From Oceanicella sp. SM1341 (GTDB lineage Bacteria > Pseudomonadota > Alphaproteobacteria > Rhodobacterales > Rhodobacteraceae): a stretch of DNA of 64,000 bases. The position numbers and the translations under genes are program-made. Shown piece after piece: positions 61,277 through 64,000 of this stretch. Numbering within the stretch: position 1 is the stretch's first letter; each line of letters begins with the position of its first letter. Where the stretch lies: assembly GCF_003448965.1 (NCBI RefSeq), contig NZ_QRGC01000031.1:1-64000 (forward strand), given 5' to 3'. The notes under the pieces were generated by a model. That model made no database searches. It saw only the letters and a program-made list of their open reading frames with translations, and was not told the DNA's origin.

Positions 61277-62131
61277 TCAGGAGAGGTCGTCGCAGGAGGG
61301 GGTGTGGTCGTCCGCCTCGTAGCCGGGGAAGTCCGGCACGCCGTAGCCCGGCGTGGGGGTGACGATGGTGGTGCCCTCTACGGGGGTGACGCCGAACCAC
61401 TTCTCGGAGAGTGCGGCCATCGAGCCGTCGAGCTTCAGGCACTCGATGGCGCGGTCGACGAGGTCGCGGGTCTCGGTGTCGTCCTTGCGGAAGGGCAGCG
61501 CCCAGACGAGGCCGGTCTCGTACTCGAAGGAGAGCTTCACCCGGGGGTTCTGCTTCGCGGCCCAGGCGGCCACGGTGGCGCCGGCGAGGTTGGCGTCGGC
61601 GCGGCCGGTCATCACCGCCTGGATGGCGTCGGTGTTGGTGCCGTAGCTCTCCACCGTCCAGCCGTATTCCTCGGCCCGCTCGCGCAGGAAGCTGTCATAG
61701 GCCGAGCCCTTGTTCACCGCGATGGTCTTGCCCTTGAAATCCTCGAGCGTGGTGAACTCCTCCGCGTCCGCCGGCACCACGAAGCGGAAGTTCGTGTCCA
61801 TGAAGCCTTCGGTGAACAGCAGGTTCTCCGCGCGCTCCGCGTTCACCGTGGTGGGGGCGGCGATGAAGTCGTAGGTGCCGGCCTGCAGCGCCGGGATCAG
61901 CCCGGAAAACTGCGCGGCGGTGATCTCCATCGTCTTGCCCAGCCGCTCGCCGATCAGGTTCGCAAGGTCGACGTTGAACCCCTCGGTGCCGCCGCTCATG
62001 CTGGGCATGGCATGCGGGGCGAAGGTGCCGTCGAGCGCCACCTTGAACGTGCCCTCGGCCAGGGCGGGAACGGCGGTGAGCGAGGCGGCAAGCGCGAGGC
62101 CGGCGAGGCGGGCCTTCGGGGAACGGATCAT
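61277..62131 (-). CDS. Polar amino-acid ABC transporter substrate-binding protein
   Basis: 284 residues from ATG 62131 with AAGGAG upstream; signal peptide to VPALA. SBP_bac_3 fold: [77 protein letters not shown] and [18 protein letters not shown] late single cysteine (PSCDDLS at the C-terminus) is unusual. First gene of the minus-strand hydantoin unit, facing the GS-family gene. Confidence 0.93.
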   Translation of the reverse strand: MIRSPKARLAGLALAASLTAVPALAEGTFKVALDGTFAPHAMPSMSGGTEGFNVDLANLIGERLGKTMEITAAQFSGLIPALQAGTYDFIAAPTTVNAERAENLLFTEGFMDTNFRFVVPADAEEFTTLEDFKGKTIAVNKGSAYDSFLRERAEEYGWTVESYGTNTDAIQAVMTGRADANLAGATVAAWAAKQNPRVKLSFEYETGLVWALPFRKDDTETRDLVDRAIECLKLDGSMAALSEKWFGVTPVEGTTIVTPTPGYGVPDFPGYEADDHTPSCDDLS

Positions 62132-62292
62132 GGAAGTCTCCTTGCTGGGGGAAGGCAGTCTTGTTGTTGCGGGCATCGGGACGCTGACCCTGCGGGCCCG
62201 GGCAGCGCCGGGAGCAGGCCGGAACCGTCATCCCGCTGTCATGTGCCAGAGTTCCCCCGATCCCTGCCGCGGCGCAACATGAATCACTATTC

Positions 62293-62316
62293 TTATAGTT
62301 TTTGAATTATAATTCA
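62293..62316. promoter_or_regulatory. AT-rich operator region with 14-bp palindrome
   Basis: TGAATTATAATTCA (62303-62316) is a perfect palindrome; TTATA (62293-62297) and TATAA (62308-62312) make a second inverted pair 10 nt apart, a LysR-like T-N11-A shape. The AT-rich block (about 62280-62332) is the only one of its kind in this half of the window and lies between the divergent binding-protein and GS-family genes. The rest of the 325-bp gap holds nothing I can name. Confidence 0.6.
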
Positions 62317-62456
62317 TAAATATAATCATCGCCGCGCGCACCTGCCCGGAGCGGCTGGCTTTCGCCGGGGATATCTGCTCAGAATGCCGGCAAAGCGGGC
62401 ATGCCGCCGCCAGGGCGGGCAGGACCGGACAAGAGACAGGACAACAGGGAAGCGTG

Positions 62457-63920
62457 ATGAGCGTGCAGCGCAGGAGCGCACTGGCCGAGGGGCTGGTGGG
62501 GGAAATGGGCCTTCTGGCCGAGGAACAATTCGCGCGGGCCGAGGAGCTGATCGCCCGCATCGCGGCCGAGGGGATCGAGACCATCCGCCTCACCTTCGCC
62601 GACCAGCACGGCGTGATCCGCGGCAAGACCGTGGTGGCGGAGGCCTTCGCCTCGGCGGTGAAGAGCGGCATGGCGGTCACCTCCACCCTGCTGCTCAAGG
62701 ACACCTCGCACCGCACCGTCTTCCCGGTCTGGACCCGTGACGCGGGCTTCGGCGCCGGCATGCTCACCGGGGCGAGCGACATCCTGCTGGTGCCCGACCC
62801 CGCCACCTTCCGCGTGGTGCCCTGGTCGCCGCATTCGGCCTGGATCCTGTGCGATCTCTACCTGAAGGACGGAACACCCATCCCCTTCTCCTCGCGCACC
62901 ATCCTGAAGAACTCGGTGGCGAAGCTCGCCGAGCGCGAGATGGCGCTGATCTGCGGGCTGGAGGTGGAATTCTACGTCTACGCCCTGGAGGACGCGCGCC
63001 TCACCCATGCCGAAACCGGCATGCCGCCGGCGCCGCCGAAAACCGGCCTCGTGGCGCACGGCTACCAGTATCTCACCGAGTCGCGCTACGACGCGCTCGA
63101 GGACATCATGGACGAGCTGCGCCGCAACGCGGTGAAGCTCGGCATGCCGGTGCGCTCGATGGAGGCGGAGTTCGGCCCCTCGCAATGCGAGTTCACCTTC
63201 GAGCCCGCCACCGCGCTGGAGCATGCCGACACCATGCTGCTGTTCCGCTCCATGGTGAAGGCGCTCTGCGCCCGGCGCGGGCTGCACGCCACCTTCATGT
63301 GCCGCCCCCAGGTGGAAAACGGCATGGCCAGCGGCTGGCACCTGCACCAGTCGGTGGTGAGCACGGTGAGCGGCGAGAACCTGTTCATGCCCGGGCCGGA
63401 CGGCGCCCTCACCCCCGCGGCCAGCGGCTGGATCGCCGGGCTGCTGGCGCATGCGCGGGAATCGTGCCTGCTCACCACCCCCACGGTGAACGGCTACAAG
63501 CGCTACCAGGCCTTCCAGCTCGCGCCTGACCGGGTGCAATGGGGGCGCGACAACAAGGGCGCGATGATCCGCGGGCTGATGGCCCCGGGCGACCGCGCCA
63601 GCCGCATCGAGAACCGCGTGGCCGAGCCCGCGGCGAACCCCTACCTCTACTTCGCCAGCCAGATCCTCGGCGGGCTCGACGGCATCCGCGCCGGGCGCGA
63701 GGCCCCCGCCCCGGTGGAAAACCCCTACGAGACCGACGCGAAGCTGCTGCCCCGGAGCCTGATCGCGGCGGTGGAGGCCTTCGAGGGCTCGGAGCTGTTC
63801 CGCGCCGAGCTGGGCGCGGATTTCGTGCGTTACCTCGCGCATATCAAGCGCGCGGAATGGGAGCGCTACCTGTCGGTGGTCTCCGACTGGGAGCAGCGCG
63901 AGTATTTCACCACCTTCTGA
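62457..63920 (+). CDS. Glutamine synthetase family protein (gamma-glutamylamine synthetase-like)
   Basis: 487 residues; ATG 62457 follows AGGGAAG, with a GTG at 62454 just before. GS fold: EGIETIRLTFADQHGVIRGK, GLEVEFYVYALED (metal Glu), SMEAEFGPSQCEFTFEPA, ASGWHLHQSVV (metal His), TTPTVNGYKRYQAFQLAPDR and ASRIENRVAEPAANPYLYFA. Length and HLHQS/NGYKRY spacing fit GlnT/PuuA-type ligases that join glutamate to amines rather than housekeeping GlnA. Divergent from the amino-acid transporter and facing the same operator; may capture released ammonia or start degradation of an amine. Confidence 0.85.
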   Translation: MSVQRRSALAEGLVGEMGLLAEEQFARAEELIARIAAEGIETIRLTFADQHGVIRGKTVVAEAFASAVKSGMAVTSTLLLKDTSHRTVFPVWTRDAGFGAGMLTGASDILLVPDPATFRVVPWSPHSAWILCDLYLKDGTPIPFSSRTILKNSVAKLAEREMALICGLEVEFYVYALEDARLTHAETGMPPAPPKTGLVAHGYQYLTESRYDALEDIMDELRRNAVKLGMPVRSMEAEFGPSQCEFTFEPATALEHADTMLLFRSMVKALCARRGLHATFMCRPQVENGMASGWHLHQSVVSTVSGENLFMPGPDGALTPAASGWIAGLLAHARESCLLTTPTVNGYKRYQAFQLAPDRVQWGRDNKGAMIRGLMAPGDRASRIENRVAEPAANPYLYFASQILGGLDGIRAGREAPAPVENPYETDAKLLPRSLIAAVEAFEGSELFRAELGADFVRYLAHIKRAEWERYLSVVSDWEQREYFTTF

Positions 63921-63974
63921 GGGAAGCCGGGGCAATGGCCCCCACCGCCCGGCGGGCGGAAGGGGCCCCTGGCA

Positions 63975-64000
63975 TCAGGCGAACCAGATCACCGCACCGA
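63975..64000 (-). CDS. Possible C-terminus of a convergent minus-strand gene
   Basis: Read on the minus strand the last 26 bases give GAVIWFA followed by TGA (63977-63975), a plausible membrane-protein end. Between it and the GS-family gene, GC-rich inverted sequence (CCGCCCGGCGGGCGG, near 63945) could be a shared terminator. Too short to be sure it is coding. Confidence 0.3.

Overview
The window is GC-rich chromosomal DNA, consistent with an alphaproteobacterium of the Rhodobacterales (Rhodobacter/Roseobacter-type). The assignment rests on gene content and order: an HDAC-like deacetylase, xseB, ispA and dxs in one operon; a MarR/OmpR pair resembling PetP/PetR beside ilvE; aerobic (CobN-type) cobalamin genes behind a B12 riboswitch; and many ATGA-overlapped catabolic operons. 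There are no rRNA or tRNA genes, no CRISPR array and no recognisable transposase.

Layout. 0-1.6 kb: end of an extensin-like protein gene converging on a LolA-type lipoprotein carrier. 1.6-5.8 kb: isoprenoid operon on the minus strand. 5.8-8.5 kb: 28-bp repeats, a response regulator/MarR pair, and ilvE facing away. 8.6-9.8 kb: a DUF1194/VWA-type protein preceded by a 24-codon upstream ORF and nine 30-bp repeats. 9.9-10.7 kb: an SDR enzyme ending in a stem-loop. 10.7-11.8 kb: a non-coding, repeat-rich stretch with a large hairpin, a 131-bp element with 17-bp inverted ends, and a (CCTGAGA)15 array. 11.8-19.5 kb: surface polysaccharide genes on the minus strand (sulfotransferase-like, three-module glycosyltransferase, rfbA, rfbB, second glycosyltransferase). 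19.9-23.5 kb: YclNOPQ/Fat-type siderophore ABC transporter. 23.7-25.8 kb: a serine hydrolase and a lower-GC orphan gene with an Abi_C-type defence domain. 25.9-29.4 kb: smc. 29.5-40.4 kb: cobalamin locus (riboswitch, CbiM-like permease, cobW, cobN, cobO) interrupted by a LysR/metC-like pair, two GNAT genes, a GFA gene and a tandem repeat block.

40.8-63.9 kb is a catabolic island built from enzymes that act on cyclic amides and N-carbamoyl compounds. One unit (40.8-54.3 kb) has a TRAP transporter, the three subunits of ATP-dependent 5-oxoprolinase (PxpA apart and divergent, PxpBC downstream), a D-amino-acid aminotransferase, a DapA-family lyase, a D-2-hydroxyacid dehydrogenase, an M20 amidohydrolase, an ectoine-hydrolase-like M24 protein and two GntR regulators. 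The second unit (54.9-63.9 kb) has a polar amino-acid ABC transporter, a D-carbamoylase-like nitrilase, a dihydropyrimidinase/D-hydantoinase, a hydantoin/Asp-Glu racemase and a LysR regulator, diverging from a glutamine-synthetase-family gene across an AT-rich operator region. Inference: the island imports ring-containing nitrogen compounds, opens them, and converts the resulting (partly D-) amino acids to 2-oxo and 2-hydroxy acids.

The least explained structure lies between genes: a family of about 120-130-bp elements with 16-17-bp inverted ends (11.4 kb and three copies at 38.2-38.8 kb, the latter inside a ~273-bp tandem array); a row of short hairpins with compensating stem changes between dctP and dctQM; the 30-bp palindrome array in front of the DUF1194 domain; and several other tandem or dispersed GC-rich palindromes.
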